Below, piece after piece: positions 34,121-44,500 of a DNA stretch of 64,000 nucleotides. The stretch comes from Hymenobacter puniceus (GTDB lineage Bacteria > Bacteroidota > Bacteroidia > Cytophagales > Hymenobacteraceae), in contig NZ_JACSCX010000001.1 in the NCBI RefSeq assembly GCF_014333525.1, positions 806,001 through 870,000 of the forward strand. The letters run 5' to 3'. Each line of letters opens with the position of its first letter. Positions within the stretch are counted from its first letter, which is position 1. The translations under genes were made by a program, and so were the position numbers. Under the pieces are notes generated by a model. That model searched no databases, was not told the DNA's origin, and saw nothing but the letters and a program-made list of their open reading frames with translations.

Positions 34121-36913
34121 TTAGAAGTTGTAGGTAACTCCCAACGTAGAGTACGTACCGCGGCGGTAGCTATTAAAAGATACCCGCGGCTCGTCGCGGC
34201 TGATTTTGCCGTCGCGGTTCAGGTCGGAGTAGGTGCGGTAGCGCTGGTTAAACAAGTCCTGCACGCCGGCTTTCACCTGCAGATGTTTGCCTACGCCCTT
34301 GGTGAGGGCCAGATCTACCACGTGGCGCGGCATCTCAATGGCCGAGTAGTTCTGCGTCACGTCGCCGACGAAGGCAATTCGCTGGCCCACCACGTTGTAC
34401 TGTGCCGAAATCTGCAGCTTGCCTTCATCATCCTGGTAGAAAAGGCCGGTGTTGACTACGTAAGGCGCCTGCCCCTGGAGCGGCCGGTCAAATAAAGCAA
34501 AGCCGATGGTGCTGGAATCCTGGGCCAAGTTCACCCGGCTCCGGATCAGCGAGGCATTCACGACTACGCCCAGCTTCTGCAGGAACGGGTTTTCGGTGAG
34601 CTCCGTGAAGCCTTTGCGGGCTTCTACTTCCACGCCCACATCGTAGGCCTTATCGGCATTTTTATACTCCAGGTACAGCTGCGAAGTCGGCACCGACTGC
34701 GTTACCTGCTCAATAGCATTGCGGAACTGCTTGTAGAACACGCCCACCGACAGCAACTCTGAGCGGCTCGGGTAGAACTCGTAGCGCATATCGGCATTGT
34801 AGATGGTGGCCGTGCGCAGGTCCGGGTTGCCCTGGATAATGGCGTTGTTGTTGAAGTCGAAGTAAGCGAAGCTGGCTATTTCGCGGAACTCCGGCCGGTT
34901 CACGCTCACGCTGGTACCCAGGCGCAACAGGCTGCGCTGGTTGAAATTGTAGGTGGCATTCAGCGAGGGCAGCGGAATCGTTTTCACTTCCTTGTATTCC
35001 GGCCGGGTGCTGCCGTCGTCCAGGAAGCGGCGGTTGTGCTCTACCCGCACCCCACCTGTCAAACTGAATTTGTCGGAAAGCGGCGCCACGATGCCTACAT
35101 AGCCAGCCAGCAAGGTATTTTCGGCCTCGTACGAATCATCGGGGCGGGTACCTTCCTCCAGCTTGAAGCCATCCACCGGATTGACGTTTTCCGGCGCGAA
35201 AATGCGGTCAATCGGCGACGTCAGAATAGCATCCCGGTCGGGGCGGCGGTTGAACCGGTCGAAGTTGCTGTAGGTATAGGAGAAGTAGCGCTGGTTGTAG
35301 GAGCGCGCCTTGCGCTCGGCGTAGAAGCCGGCCCGCACCTTGTACTCGCTGGCTTTGGTGGTGTCGCGGCCCAGAATGCGCTGCTCCCACTGGCCGGCCC
35401 CGGTGTACGTGTTTTCTTTCAGCTCGGAGAAGAAGCGACTGGCATCGAACGGGTTACCACCGAACGGAATCACCACGTAGAAGGGCCGGGCCGAGCCTTC
35501 CGGCCGCTGGGCACGGTAGCGGCTGTAGTCGGGCTCGTCGCGGAATACGTAGTTGTAGCCCCCGGTCCAGGTGACGGTAGAGCGGTCGGCGGCGCCCAGA
35601 TCGTGCGTACCCTGCAACTGCCCCGAGTAGATGGTGCGGCTCTGGTAATGCAGTGCGTTGTCGTTGCGTTCCTGCTGCTCGGTGTTGTCGATACCCTGGC
35701 GGTTTACCACTTCATCGGTCCCGTATTGGTTGAGGAAGTTGCGAAACTCCACCCGGTTGCGGTCATTGAAGCGCACTTGCCAGTTGTGAATTACGCCCAG
35801 GCGCACGGCCGTCAAGGAGCGCAGATCATTATAATCGTACTGCAGCGGGTAGCGCTGCTCAATGGAATCGTAAGCCAGGGCGCGCTGCCGCGACTGCACG
35901 TATTGCTCGCGCGTGTTGGAATAGGATACCGACGTGACATTGCTCAGGTAGGCGGCGCCCAGCTCAAACCGGCGGTTCAAGCCCAGCGAAAGGCGCAGGT
36001 CGGGGCGGGCCGTGCCCAATGTAGGGAGCCATTGGTTGCGGAGTTGCCCCGCTCCGGCCGTAATATCACCGGGCATTTGCCGGTCGCCGTTGTCATAGCC
36101 CAGCCAGTCGGTGCTGCTGCGGCTGGAAGTCTGGTAGCCGTCTTTAAACGTAGTGCCGCTCCGGTGCCAGGCCGAAGCCGAGAAGCTGGTGGTATTTTCC
36201 AGCACCGAGTTCTTAGTATACACCTGTACCACGCCACCGCCAAACTCGCCGGGCAGTTCCGGGGACCCTGACTTGAAAATCAGAATCCGGTCAATCACCG
36301 AGCTGGGCAGAATATCAAATGAAAAGGAGCGGGTATCTACCTCAGCCGAAGGCGTCAGCGTACCGTTCAGCATCACCGTGTTGTAGCGCTCCGACAAGCC
36401 CCGAATCACAATGAAGTTGTTGTTCTGTATGGTCACGCCCGGAATGCGCTTCACTACTTCGGCGGCGTCACGGTCCAGCGTCTTCACAATCTGGTCGTTG
36501 CTCATGCCGCTCACCACCACCTCGCTTTTCTTGAGGTCCTGAATCATGGCTACCTCGGTACCAGTCTGCTTCTGGCCGGTAACCATCACTTCTTTCAGGG
36601 CCGTAGCGTTTTCCTCCATGGCGCCGTTGAGCGTAGTCTGCTGACCGGCCTGCACCTGCACCCCCGGAAACGTCAGCGGCTTGTAGCCGATGTAGGTCAT
36701 GGTGATGTTGTAGGTGCCGGCATCCAGCTTCAGCTCGTAGCGGCCTTCCACATCTACCGGCGCCGCCTGCGTGGTGCCTGTTACCAGCACCGTAGCGCCA
36801 ATGACGCCTTCACCGGTTTTTTTATCTACCACTTTGCCCACCAGGGAGCCTTGTTGCGCCAGCGCCAATGTGCTGAACAACAAGCTGAAAATCAAGACTA
36901 AAAGACGGGGCAT
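34121..36913 (-). CDS. TonB-dependent receptor with N-terminal carboxypeptidase-regulatory-like domain
   Basis: 930 residues from ATG 36913 (MPRLLVLIFSLLFSTLALAQ), a signal peptide. An Ig-like CarboxypepD_reg domain (SLVGKVVDKKTGEGVIGATV, YELKLDAGTYNITMTYIGYK) precedes the plug (GMSNDQIVKTLDRDAAEVVKR, FIVIRGLSERYNTVMLNG) and a C-terminal barrel ending in RRGTYSTLGVTYNF. It is of the receptor class that imports large ligands or acts in surface assembly. A -7 element at 36937-36944 lies 23 nt upstream and argues against an earlier Met at 36934. The ligand is not predictable. Followed by a terminator and the T9SS beta-helix gene. Confidence 0.93.
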   Translation of the reverse strand: MPRLLVLIFSLLFSTLALAQQGSLVGKVVDKKTGEGVIGATVLVTGTTQAAPVDVEGRYELKLDAGTYNITMTYIGYKPLTFPGVQVQAGQQTTLNGAMEENATALKEVMVTGQKQTGTEVAMIQDLKKSEVVVSGMSNDQIVKTLDRDAAEVVKRIPGVTIQNNNFIVIRGLSERYNTVMLNGTLTPSAEVDTRSFSFDILPSSVIDRILIFKSGSPELPGEFGGGVVQVYTKNSVLENTTSFSASAWHRSGTTFKDGYQTSSRSSTDWLGYDNGDRQMPGDITAGAGQLRNQWLPTLGTARPDLRLSLGLNRRFELGAAYLSNVTSVSYSNTREQYVQSRQRALAYDSIEQRYPLQYDYNDLRSLTAVRLGVIHNWQVRFNDRNRVEFRNFLNQYGTDEVVNRQGIDNTEQQERNDNALHYQSRTIYSGQLQGTHDLGAADRSTVTWTGGYNYVFRDEPDYSRYRAQRPEGSARPFYVVIPFGGNPFDASRFFSELKENTYTGAGQWEQRILGRDTTKASEYKVRAGFYAERKARSYNQRYFSYTYSNFDRFNRRPDRDAILTSPIDRIFAPENVNPVDGFKLEEGTRPDDSYEAENTLLAGYVGIVAPLSDKFSLTGGVRVEHNRRFLDDGSTRPEYKEVKTIPLPSLNATYNFNQRSLLRLGTSVSVNRPEFREIASFAYFDFNNNAIIQGNPDLRTATIYNADMRYEFYPSRSELLSVGVFYKQFRNAIEQVTQSVPTSQLYLEYKNADKAYDVGVEVEARKGFTELTENPFLQKLGVVVNASLIRSRVNLAQDSSTIGFALFDRPLQGQAPYVVNTGLFYQDDEGKLQISAQYNVVGQRIAFVGDVTQNYSAIEMPRHVVDLALTKGVGKHLQVKAGVQDLFNQRYRTYSDLNRDGKISRDEPRVSFNSYRRGTYSTLGVTYNF

Positions 36914-36936
36914 ACAGGTAGTTTTCGTTTGCACTG

Positions 36937-36944
36937 CAAAGCTA
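36937..36944 (-). promoter_or_regulatory. -7 promoter element TAGCTTTG before the TonB receptor gene
   Basis: Minus-strand match to TAnnTTTG, 23 nt before ATG 36913. Confidence 0.55.
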
Positions 36945-37029
36945 CCGGGGACCTGTTATGCCAATATTGCGCCGACGTTATGCTTATGTTATGAGGAAGG
37001 TAAGTATCTCATATTCTGAAACAAACTAG

Positions 37030-37037
37030 TACTTTTG
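37030..37037 (+). promoter_or_regulatory. -7 promoter element TACTTTTG before yicC
   Basis: Exact TAnnTTTG match, 23 nt before ATG 37061. No good -33 box. Confidence 0.5.
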
Positions 37038-37060
37038 CGGCCGTTTTACCTTGTTTGTCT

Positions 37061-37960
37061 ATGCTCCAGTCCATGACCGGCTACGGCGTCGCCCACCGCG
37101 ACACCGACCGTTATTCGGCCACCGTCGAAGTTAAATCTTTGAATTCCAAATCTTTGGACTTAACCCTGCGCCTGCCCCGCTTTCTGCAGGACAAGGAGCT
37201 GGAAATCCGGAATCTGGTAGCCAAGACGTTGGTACGCGGCAAAGTGAACCTGAATTTCGACTTTTTGCGGGTGCGTGCTGCCGGTACGCAAAGTAGCGTA
37301 GTGAACCAAGCGGTACTGCAGCTGGCTTATGAGGAACTTCAGCAGCTAAGCGCACGCACAGGCGCTTCTTTGGAGCAACTCACCGCTATTGCCAAAGCCC
37401 TGCCCGGTGCTTTGCGCATGCCTACAGAAACAGCGGCTGCTCCCGCCGAGGAAGAAGATGAGGTAACCTGGGAAGAATTGCTGCCGTTGGTACAGGAGGC
37501 ATTAGAGCGCGCCAACGAATTCCGTCGCGCCGAAGGCCAGACCCTCACCACCGAAATCCTAAGCTACCTCGACAGCATCCGGATACAGCTGGCCGAGATA
37601 GAACGCCACGACCCGCACCGCGTAGAGCAGGTGCGCGAGCGGCTCCGCTCCCACCTCGCCGACTTGGCCACCAGTGAGCAATTCAATATTTCACGCTTCG
37701 AGCAGGAACTGATTTACTATATCGAGAAACTGGATATTGCCGAGGAAAAAGTTCGGTTGGTCAGTCATTTGCACTACTTCACCGAAACGGTCTATCTACC
37801 AGAGCCTACTGGAAAGAAATTAGCGTTTATTTCGCAAGAAATAGGCCGCGAAATAAATACGATTGGTTCTAAAGCCAACGATTCCATTGTGCAGCATCTG
37901 GTGGTGGGCATGAAGGAAGAACTGGAGAAGATCAAGGAACAAATCAACAATATTCTGTAG
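37061..37960 (+). CDS. yicC: YicC-family endoribonuclease
   Basis: 299 residues from ATG 37061. N-terminal MLQSMTGYGVAHRDT and the conserved EVKSLNSKSLDLTLRLP, plus the C-terminal DUF1732-like stretch ending HLVVGMKEELEKIKEQINNI, identify YicC. In E. coli YicC is an endoribonuclease affecting stability of specific RNAs. The family normally has about 290 residues, as here. A TTG six bases upstream is less likely. Confidence 0.95.
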   Translation: MLQSMTGYGVAHRDTDRYSATVEVKSLNSKSLDLTLRLPRFLQDKELEIRNLVAKTLVRGKVNLNFDFLRVRAAGTQSSVVNQAVLQLAYEELQQLSARTGASLEQLTAIAKALPGALRMPTETAAAPAEEEDEVTWEELLPLVQEALERANEFRRAEGQTLTTEILSYLDSIRIQLAEIERHDPHRVEQVRERLRSHLADLATSEQFNISRFEQELIYYIEKLDIAEEKVRLVSHLHYFTETVYLPEPTGKKLAFISQEIGREINTIGSKANDSIVQHLVVGMKEELEKIKEQINNIL

Positions 37961-38284
37961 TCGTCTGTGGAGCCTATGAGAGCCGCTTTTGAACTTTGTC
38001 AATAAATTCCTGCATAGGATTATTGCTATAAATAACTGATATTGTCAGACACAGCGAAAATCATTTCAGGTTTTTCGCTGCTGCTTTTCCTGCTAATAAT
38101 TGCCTTGGACACACTGCTAAGACTCTTTTTGACGAATTCAGTAAATCCGGGTTGATTATTTTTTTCGTAATTCCTTTGCTACTCAGGGTTTCCTGCGTAA
38201 ATTGTGTTATCCGAACAGACTGCCTGATGAGCAGCCCGTCGTAGAAACCTCAGTTGATTTTCATCTTTTTTCAGCCCCATACAT
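37961..38284. other. 324-bp AT-rich intergenic region
   Basis: No gene, tRNA or clear hairpin was recognised. The leader before ATG 38285 ends in a T-rich stretch (TTTTCATCTTTTTTCAG). Confidence 0.5.
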
Positions 38285-38830
38285 ATGAAAAAAGTAATAC
38301 TCTTGCCTGTTTCCTTGTGCCTGATGCTGCTGCTGACGGCCTTCCGCCCTTTTGCTGAGGTAGAACTGATTAAGAAGCGCGTGCTGAGCGAGCGGGTCGA
38401 AATCCTGATTCCGAAAGGTTTTGAGGTGATGAGCGAGCAGCAGATGGACTTTAACTATGCCAAAGCCCAGAGCCGCCCGAGCGTTATCTACACCAACAGC
38501 AAGGAGGCCAGCATCTCCTTCACTTACACCGACAATACTGCCGATCAGGACATGATTGACATGTATGCCGACAATTTTTACAAGACCTACTCCAAGCAGT
38601 TCAAGGAAGCCAAGTGGTTTGCCAACGGCGTGAAGGAAGTAAGCGGCCGCAAAGTCGGCTACCTCGAGCTGATGAAGCCGGAGCTAGGCCACGAAGTATA
38701 CCAGCTGATTTTCTTTACCGACGTGGAAGGCAAGCTGCTGATGTGCACCTTCACCTGCGCCGACCGCCAGAAGCCAGAGTGGGAAACCGTAGCCAAGCAG
38801 ATCATGAGCTCGTTCAAGGCAAACGGCTAG
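38285..38830 (+). CDS. Hypothetical exported protein
   Basis: 181 residues. A signal peptide (MKKVILLPVSLCLMLLLTAFRPF) precedes a globular domain with alternating strands and helices: VEILIPKGFEVMSEQQMDF, EASISFTYTDNTADQDMIDMY, KFKEAKW-like and SGRKVGYLELMKPELGHEVYQ. The pattern resembles the DcrB/PsbP-like fold found in small exported proteins of Bacteroidota, though I cannot assign a family. A terminator follows. Confidence 0.7.
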   Translation: MKKVILLPVSLCLMLLLTAFRPFAEVELIKKRVLSERVEILIPKGFEVMSEQQMDFNYAKAQSRPSVIYTNSKEASISFTYTDNTADQDMIDMYADNFYKTYSKQFKEAKWFANGVKEVSGRKVGYLELMKPELGHEVYQLIFFTDVEGKLLMCTFTCADRQKPEWETVAKQIMSSFKANG

Positions 38831-38855
38831 GTCTTTTCTACTCCCTGAATTCAGA

Positions 38856-38900
38856 AACTCCTGCAATTACTGGCCCTGTGCCGGTAGTTGCAGGAGTTTT
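38856..38900 (+). terminator. Terminator after the exported protein gene
   Basis: AAACTCCTGCAA-type arm pairs with TTGCAGGAGTTTT, flanked by T's. Confidence 0.8.
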
Positions 38901-38981
38901 CTTTTGCTCGATATCGACCAAGGATATTATTCGCAAATGGCTACACTCTATAACTGGGCCATAGCTGAACACTCCACGAAG

Positions 38982-39078
38982 GTCCTGCTGAGCTTGTCAG
39001 GGCATCTCTCCCGCTTCGTATGAGCTGCGCGATAAAGCGGGAGAGATGCCCTGACGGGCTCAACAAGCTCAGCAGGGC
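38982..39078. repeat. Dispersed intergenic palindrome, GTCCTGCTGAGC type
   Basis: Arms GTCCTGCTGAGCTTGTCAGG and the inverse ending AAGCTCAGCAGGGC, with the inner arms GGCATCTCTCCCGCTT / AAGCGGGAGAGATGCC pairing exactly. The most regular member of the family also seen at 20560 and 30943. Confidence 0.85.
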
Positions 39079-39129
39079 GTTCTGCAAGTTGCAAACGACT
39101 TCTCGGACACCGATTGGTGCAGCAGACAG

Positions 39130-40500
39130 CTACCGGGCGGCAGCTCCTAAGTCATCCAGGAACTCGCGGAGCAGGCCGAACACATTGGCGAAGGCTGTGA
39201 GCGGCAGCGTGGCCGCCTGATCCTGCACATCGTGGTAGGCGGTGGAGCCGCCACGAGTGTAGAGAAAGAACGCCGGCACTCCGCGCTCCGAGAACGGGAA
39301 GTGGTCGGAGTTAGCTGCGGCCCCACGGGCGGCCAGCGTCGGCAAAGCCTGGCGCTTGGTATTGAGGGCCTGCAGCTGGGTGAACAGCGCGGGCAGTGTG
39401 CGGCCATTCACGACAGTGGCGCCTTCTGAGCCAGTTCCCACCAAATCCAGGTTCAGCAGAAAACGAATCCGGTTTAACGGAATCAGCGGGTGCTCCACGA
39501 AGTAGCGGGAACCCAGCAGCCCGGCCTCCTCGGCTCCGAATGCCAGAAACACCACCGAGTAAGCGGGGCGGTTTTCGGGGCGGCTGTAGTGGGCGGCCAG
39601 CTCCAGCAGCATGGCCGTGCCACTGGCGTTGTCGTTGGCACCGGGGAAGTAGGTGCGGGCCCCCATACGGCCCAGGTGGTCGTAGTGGGCCGTTACTACC
39701 AGAAACGAATCGGGCTGCAGGCGGCCGGGCACAAACCCCACGATGTTCTGGGTGGGATACTGCACCTCAAGATTGGCTTCCACGTGTGCTTCAACGTGCG
39801 CCGCAATGTTGCTAGGACCTTGATACGCCACTTTGCGCCACATTGAGTCCAGCACTTCCAGACGCATCTGTGGGGCCTGTTCCGAAGCCAGCGACGCCGT
39901 TAGCTTGGGCACCAGCATCAGACGCAGGGCGGCGGAGTCGAGGTGCTGGCGGAGCGGCAGGGGCAGCTGGGCCAGGCGCCGCTCGTCGGTGGCACGCAGC
40001 ACGTAGCCGCCCTGGTACCAGCGGTGGCGCAGCAACTGCTGCTGGGCCGTAGCATCCGCGAAAACCAGCGTATCGAGGCGTAGGATGGGTACAGCCGAGA
40101 ATGATCCGCCAATGTGCCCGCCGCCAGAGTTGGACGCCGCAATAAAATCGTGGCCGGCTCGCAGGCTTTGAGAGTTACCGAACACGGGAAACCGCAGCAT
40201 GCTGTGGTTCAGCTCCAGCTTCAGAGCCCCCGGAAACGTGTTGACGTCGAGCGTGAAGGGCTGCGTGTAGTTGGGAGCCAGCGGCTGCAAACCCAGCTCT
40301 AGGAAACGCTGGCGCAGATAGGTTGCGGCTTTCTGCTCGCCCCTATTGACGTAGCCGCGGCCGTGCATGGCCGGTGCCGCTAAGGCGTCGATGGTGCGCC
40401 GCACGCGCGGCATATCCTGCGCCGTAGCGGGTGCCGCAACGAAGGCCAGCGCCAGAGCGGCCAAGAGGGCGTACTGGATTTTTTTCTGCCAATCAGTCAT
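39130..40500 (-). CDS. M28-family exported aminopeptidase
   Basis: 456 residues from ATG 40500 with an N-terminal hydrophobic signal (YALLAALALAFVAAPATAQ). The metal-binding residues of M28 are visible in VVTAHYDHLG, GANDNASGTA, FGAEEAGLLGS, LNLDLVG and STAYHDVQD. M28 enzymes release N-terminal amino acids, often outside the cell. It is the last gene of a minus-strand run gcvH - vanZ - M28, 23 bp after the VanZ-like gene, so likely co-transcribed. Residues up to ~200 form a propeptide or lid domain of unclear role. Confidence 0.93.
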   Translation of the reverse strand: MTDWQKKIQYALLAALALAFVAAPATAQDMPRVRRTIDALAAPAMHGRGYVNRGEQKAATYLRQRFLELGLQPLAPNYTQPFTLDVNTFPGALKLELNHSMLRFPVFGNSQSLRAGHDFIAASNSGGGHIGGSFSAVPILRLDTLVFADATAQQQLLRHRWYQGGYVLRATDERRLAQLPLPLRQHLDSAALRLMLVPKLTASLASEQAPQMRLEVLDSMWRKVAYQGPSNIAAHVEAHVEANLEVQYPTQNIVGFVPGRLQPDSFLVVTAHYDHLGRMGARTYFPGANDNASGTAMLLELAAHYSRPENRPAYSVVFLAFGAEEAGLLGSRYFVEHPLIPLNRIRFLLNLDLVGTGSEGATVVNGRTLPALFTQLQALNTKRQALPTLAARGAAANSDHFPFSERGVPAFFLYTRGGSTAYHDVQDQAATLPLTAFANVFGLLREFLDDLGAAAR

Positions 40501-40523
40501 CAGGCGCACAGTTGAGTGGCAGG

Positions 40524-40952
40524 CTACTGCCACCAGCGGCGGGTAGCGTAAGCCAGTCCTAAGCCAATAGCGGCACCCAGCGCGTCGCTGATGGCGTCGG
40601 ACCACTCGCCGTGCCGGCCCAGGTTCATGGTCATTTGCAGCAGCTCAATCAGCAGGCCAAATGCCACACAACCAAGCAGCACTACGGTGTAGGCATGGCG
40701 GCGCAAAGCTGGCCACCACAGCTGCCGCCTGATGGAAAACACCAGCAGCGCCGCCAGCACCACAAATACGCCCGCGTGGGCTGCCGTGTCGAAGGAAATC
40801 AATTCCCACGGCGGCACCACCGGCATGTCCTCGGAGGGCGTGAGGGTGAGCACCAACACCAGCGCCGCCCAGGCTAGCGGCAGCCCCACTAAGGGCCGAC
40901 GGCCAGACCTGGGCGGCGCGGATTGTTCGGTAAAACCGGAAGGCTTAGGCAC
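40524..40952 (-). CDS. VanZ-family membrane protein
   Basis: 142 residues from GTG 40952. Four hydrophobic helices (~24-41, 55-72, 86-105, 121-137). The motif [21 protein letters not shown], followed by [16 protein letters not shown], is characteristic of the VanZ/DUF2809-like family. The name does not imply glycopeptide resistance. It overlaps the 3' end of gcvH by eight bases, so the genes are translationally coupled. Confidence 0.88.
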   Translation of the reverse strand: MPKPSGFTEQSAPPRSGRRPLVGLPLAWAALVLVLTLTPSEDMPVVPPWELISFDTAAHAGVFVVLAALLVFSIRRQLWWPALRRHAYTVVLLGCVAFGLLIELLQMTMNLGRHGEWSDAISDALGAAIGLGLAYATRRWWQ

Positions 40953-41325
40953 CTACCAGCTCACCGTAGGCTTCGGCCGACAGCAAAGCGTCTAGCTCCG
41001 AAGGGTTGGCAATGGCCATCTTCACCATCCAGCCGTCGCCGTAGGGGTCAGAATTTACGGTTTCGGGGCTGCCGTCGAGCTGGCTGTTGATTTCCAGCAC
41101 CGTGCCGGTAATGGGGCTGAACAGGTCGGAAACGGTTTTCACGGCTTCCACCGTGCCGAATACTTCGTTCTGGGCAACTTCCTTATCGAGCGTGTCAATG
41201 TCAACATACACGATGTCGCCAAGCTCTTTCTGGGCGTGGTCGGTGATGCCGATGTAGGCAACGTCACCTTCCACACGAATCCATTCGTGCTCTTTCGTGT
41301 ACTTCAGGTCAGCGGGCAGAGTCAT
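40945..41325 (-). CDS. gcvH: Glycine cleavage system H protein
   Basis: 126 residues from ATG 41325, the usual length. The lipoylated lysine is K63 in [12 protein letters not shown]. GcvH carries the aminomethyl group between the P, T and L proteins in glycine breakdown. The other components are not in this window, and gcvH sits in the gcvH - vanZ - M28 run beside sprA. A -7 element lies at 41379. Confidence 0.97.
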   Translation of the reverse strand: MTLPADLKYTKEHEWIRVEGDVAYIGITDHAQKELGDIVYVDIDTLDKEVAQNEVFGTVEAVKTVSDLFSPITGTVLEINSQLDGSPETVNSDPYGDGWMVKMAIANPSELDALLSAEAYGELVGA

Positions 41326-41378
41326 AACAGTGCGGGGTTGGGAAGAAGAGGAAGATGCCGGGCAGCGCCGCGGTTGCT

Positions 41379-41386
41379 CAAAAGTA
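41379..41386 (-). promoter_or_regulatory. -7 promoter element TACTTTTG before gcvH
   Basis: Minus-strand match to TAnnTTTG, 53 nt before ATG 41325. Confidence 0.5.
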
Positions 41387-41501
41387 AATGTTTCTGCTTT
41401 GTGGTAGGTAGTTTCCGGCAGCTGTTCAGGCAAACAAATGCAACCGGCAGCCGGCAGCCAGCCAAAAAAGCAGCCCTGGCAGCTACCATGCGGTAGCCAC
41501 T

Positions 41502-41547
41502 AAACAATTCCGGTCCGGCAGCGCAAGGCTACCAGACCGGAATGTTT
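41502..41547 (-). terminator. Terminator after sprA
   Basis: AAACAATTCCGGTC / GACCGGAATGTTT arms (one bulge) around an 18-nt loop, 22 bp beyond the sprA stop. Confidence 0.8.
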
Positions 41548-41568
41548 GCTATCCATGAAAGCTTCGGC

Positions 41569-44500
41569 TTACTGCGACAAGCTGTAGCGCAGCTGCAGGC
41601 CGCCTTCGGTGGTGGAGTTTTTAAACGAGTTCTGCACGCGTGGGTCCGTGACGGTGCGGGCAAAGAAGAGCTGCAGGTTGAGGCGCTGGTTGAGCACGTA
41701 GTCGATAGTGGGGCGCAACTGCATCTGGCGGGTGCCATTGGTGGTGAGGCCACGCGCCCGGCCTACCGATGGCGTACCGCCGGTGGGGTTGTTGGGGTCC
41801 ACTACGTCTTCGATGCTGCGCTGAATGGTGGTGTTGTCGCGGATACTCAGGTCGAGGCGGGCGGTTAGCTCGTTGCGCAGGATGCGCTGCTCACCGCCAA
41901 CGCGGAAGGGCAGCTTGAAGCGGTTGGTGGCGTAACCGAAGCCGATTACCAGTTCCTGGGTGTGCAGCTCCGTTACCTGGGCATTGCTGGTGTTCAAGCC
42001 AATGGCGCGCTCAGTGCGCAGCTCCAGGCGGCCCGTAATTTTCTCCAGCGTCTGGAAGTTCACCCCAATCAGCGGCGAAAGACGCTCGGCAATGCTCACC
42101 TGCCCGATGATGTAGTACGGAATGTACTGGCCCGAGGCATTGGTGATGGTGCTCAGACCTTCGGGCTCCCGCTCGTAGCCGGAGGCCGTGGTGTAGCCTG
42201 CTACCGTGTATACCGACGAATAGGCGTGGGTGAGCGAGATAGAGCGGAAGTAGCGCTTCACGAAGGGCAGCTCGGCCAGACCGTTGTAGTCGACGCGCCA
42301 GTTGGGAATGGGCAGCAGCTCAAACGGCTTGAACTTCTCGGCCTTATAGCCATCCGACGACTTGCCGCGGTAGGCATCCAGGAAGGCTGGAATCAGCACA
42401 TCCTGCGAGTTGAAGCCATACGTACCCGTGCCACTGGTATTGGCGTCAGCCAACCGTTGCTGCACGATGCCGCGGTTGTTTATGAACCGGTCGAAAGCTT
42501 TAGATTGTTCGCCCTCATTCATCCGGTCACCAAACAAAGTCCGGATGCTAATGAACGAAGTGCTGAACGTGCCGGAACCCAGGTCTTGGCGCGGGGCGAG
42601 ATTGCCAGTGGGCTGCAAAGTCACCTCGTCAATTTCATTGCGGTAGAACACCTCGCGGTTGCGGGCCAGCTGGCGGCGGCCTTCCAGCTGAATGTTGAAG
42701 TCGCGGAAGGGCTCCAGCGAAGTACGCAGCACCAGGTTTTCGGTGAGCAGCGAGCTGATGGGCGTGTTCAGGAACTGGCTTTGGTTGGTGTACCAGCCAC
42801 GGCCAGCGGCGCGCTCGTACAGCGCATCCAGGTCGTACTGCTTGCCCAGCAGGAAGGGCACGCCCGGCGCATCGAAGTCGGAGTTCATACCGAAGAAGCG
42901 GGTGCGCGGCAGATAGCCAGGCAGCAGCGTGCCGTTGGAGCGGGTGTAAGTGAAGTTCAGCGAGCGGGCCGTCATCAGGGACCGAAGCACGGCTTTCAAC
43001 AAGCGCAGCTCGGGGCCTTTGGCAGTGTCAGCAGGCACTTCCGGCTGGCCGGCTTTGGTGGCCCGGTCGAGGGCGCCGGATATGCCGGGGCGGAGCTTGC
43101 CGTTGCCGGCTTCGTTGGCGCCGGGTGCCGGCGCGTTGTTGATGATGTTGAGGAAGCGCACCTTATTATAGAGCTTCACCAGATCAATCTTGCCGTTGGC
43201 GCTCAGCTCGCCGTTGTTCTGGATGGTATTGCCCAGGTTGAGCTTGGTGGTAGTGGTATCATTGGGGTCGGGCGAGCCGTTGGGCAGGAACACGATGGGC
43301 GCCGGCGCCCGCAGGGCCGTAGAAGCGGCCTGCCAGGTGTAGTTGGCGGCGTAGCGCGCATCTGCCGACAGCCAGTCGGTGAGCGGGAACTTATCGAGCG
43401 GCAGGCGGTACGTGACGGCCACCGTCTGGTTGAAGTTGGTAGTGCGGCCGCCCTGGCGGAACAGGTTTTCGCGCAGCTGCCGCCGGTTTTCCTGGGCTTC
43501 CGGCGAGTCGCCGATGGTGCGGCCCTGGCCTTCGTCAATCACCGCGCGGTTGTTGGCGGTGTAGTCGATGGTCAGCGCCTTGGTGAGGGCCCACTGCAGG
43601 TCGTAGATGCGGTTGAAGAAAAACGACTTCTGGAACACACCCGGGATGCCGTTGGTGGTGGGCAGCTGGCCCGGCTCCAGCACGCGCTGCAAGAACCGCT
43701 CGTTGTAGCGCCGGTCAATGTCGGCCCGGAACGAGAAGCGCGTAGGCAGCGGCGTGAAGTTCACGTCCTGGAAAATCTTCAAATACGGGTTGTCCAAGGC
43801 CTTGATTTTGGCCAGCGGCGTGTAGCTCTTGGGCGTGAGCTGATAGAGGTAGGCCAAGGCACCGGTGTAGGTGCGGGTGTAGTCCCGGTCGGTGCGGATA
43901 TCGGTGTGGGTGCGCTCGGTGATGGAGTAGCTGGCCGCGAAGTTCTCGATGTCGTACGGCATCGGCTTCTTCTCGGAGTTGGTGCGCTCCTTGCGCACGT
44001 TCAGCACCGAAATACTGCGGCTGGTGGTCTGGTCAATGACTTCCTTGCGGTACTCGGCCTGCTTGTCGGTATCGATGGTATTGTCGGGCCTCGTGAATTT
44101 GCGCAACGACTGCTCCAGGCGGGTATCGGGGTCGAGTGGGTCGTACTCGGGGGCGCGGGTTTCGTTGCCGGCCTGCACCAGCACCGGAATCCGCAGACCC
44201 AGCTTTTCAGGAAAAAACTTGTCGGCCGCCACCGTGGCATTGACATCGCCGCGGGTGATGCTTTCCAGGGAGCGTTGCTGCAGCTTGTCCTGCAAGCCGC
44301 CGAAGCCCACCGAAGTGTAGCTACCGGTGGCCGTGATGTTGGCCAGGTCGGCGAGCTTGGTGTTGAAGCGGGCGGTAGCGGCCCAGCCGTTCTGCTTATC
44401 AAAGTCGAACACCCGGAATTCATCGGCCCACAAGCAGAACGACTTGGTGTTGCCGTCGTTGGTGGGGTTGAACAAGCCAATCATGGCGCCCTGCACCGCG

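Noticed and set aside
35036..36271. 411-codon plus-strand frame opposite the TonB receptor
   Set aside because: Antisense shadow of the receptor; no domain.
40524..40952. Glycopeptide (teicoplanin) resistance by VanZ
   Set aside because: VanZ-family membrane proteins are widespread without resistance; no other van genes are here.
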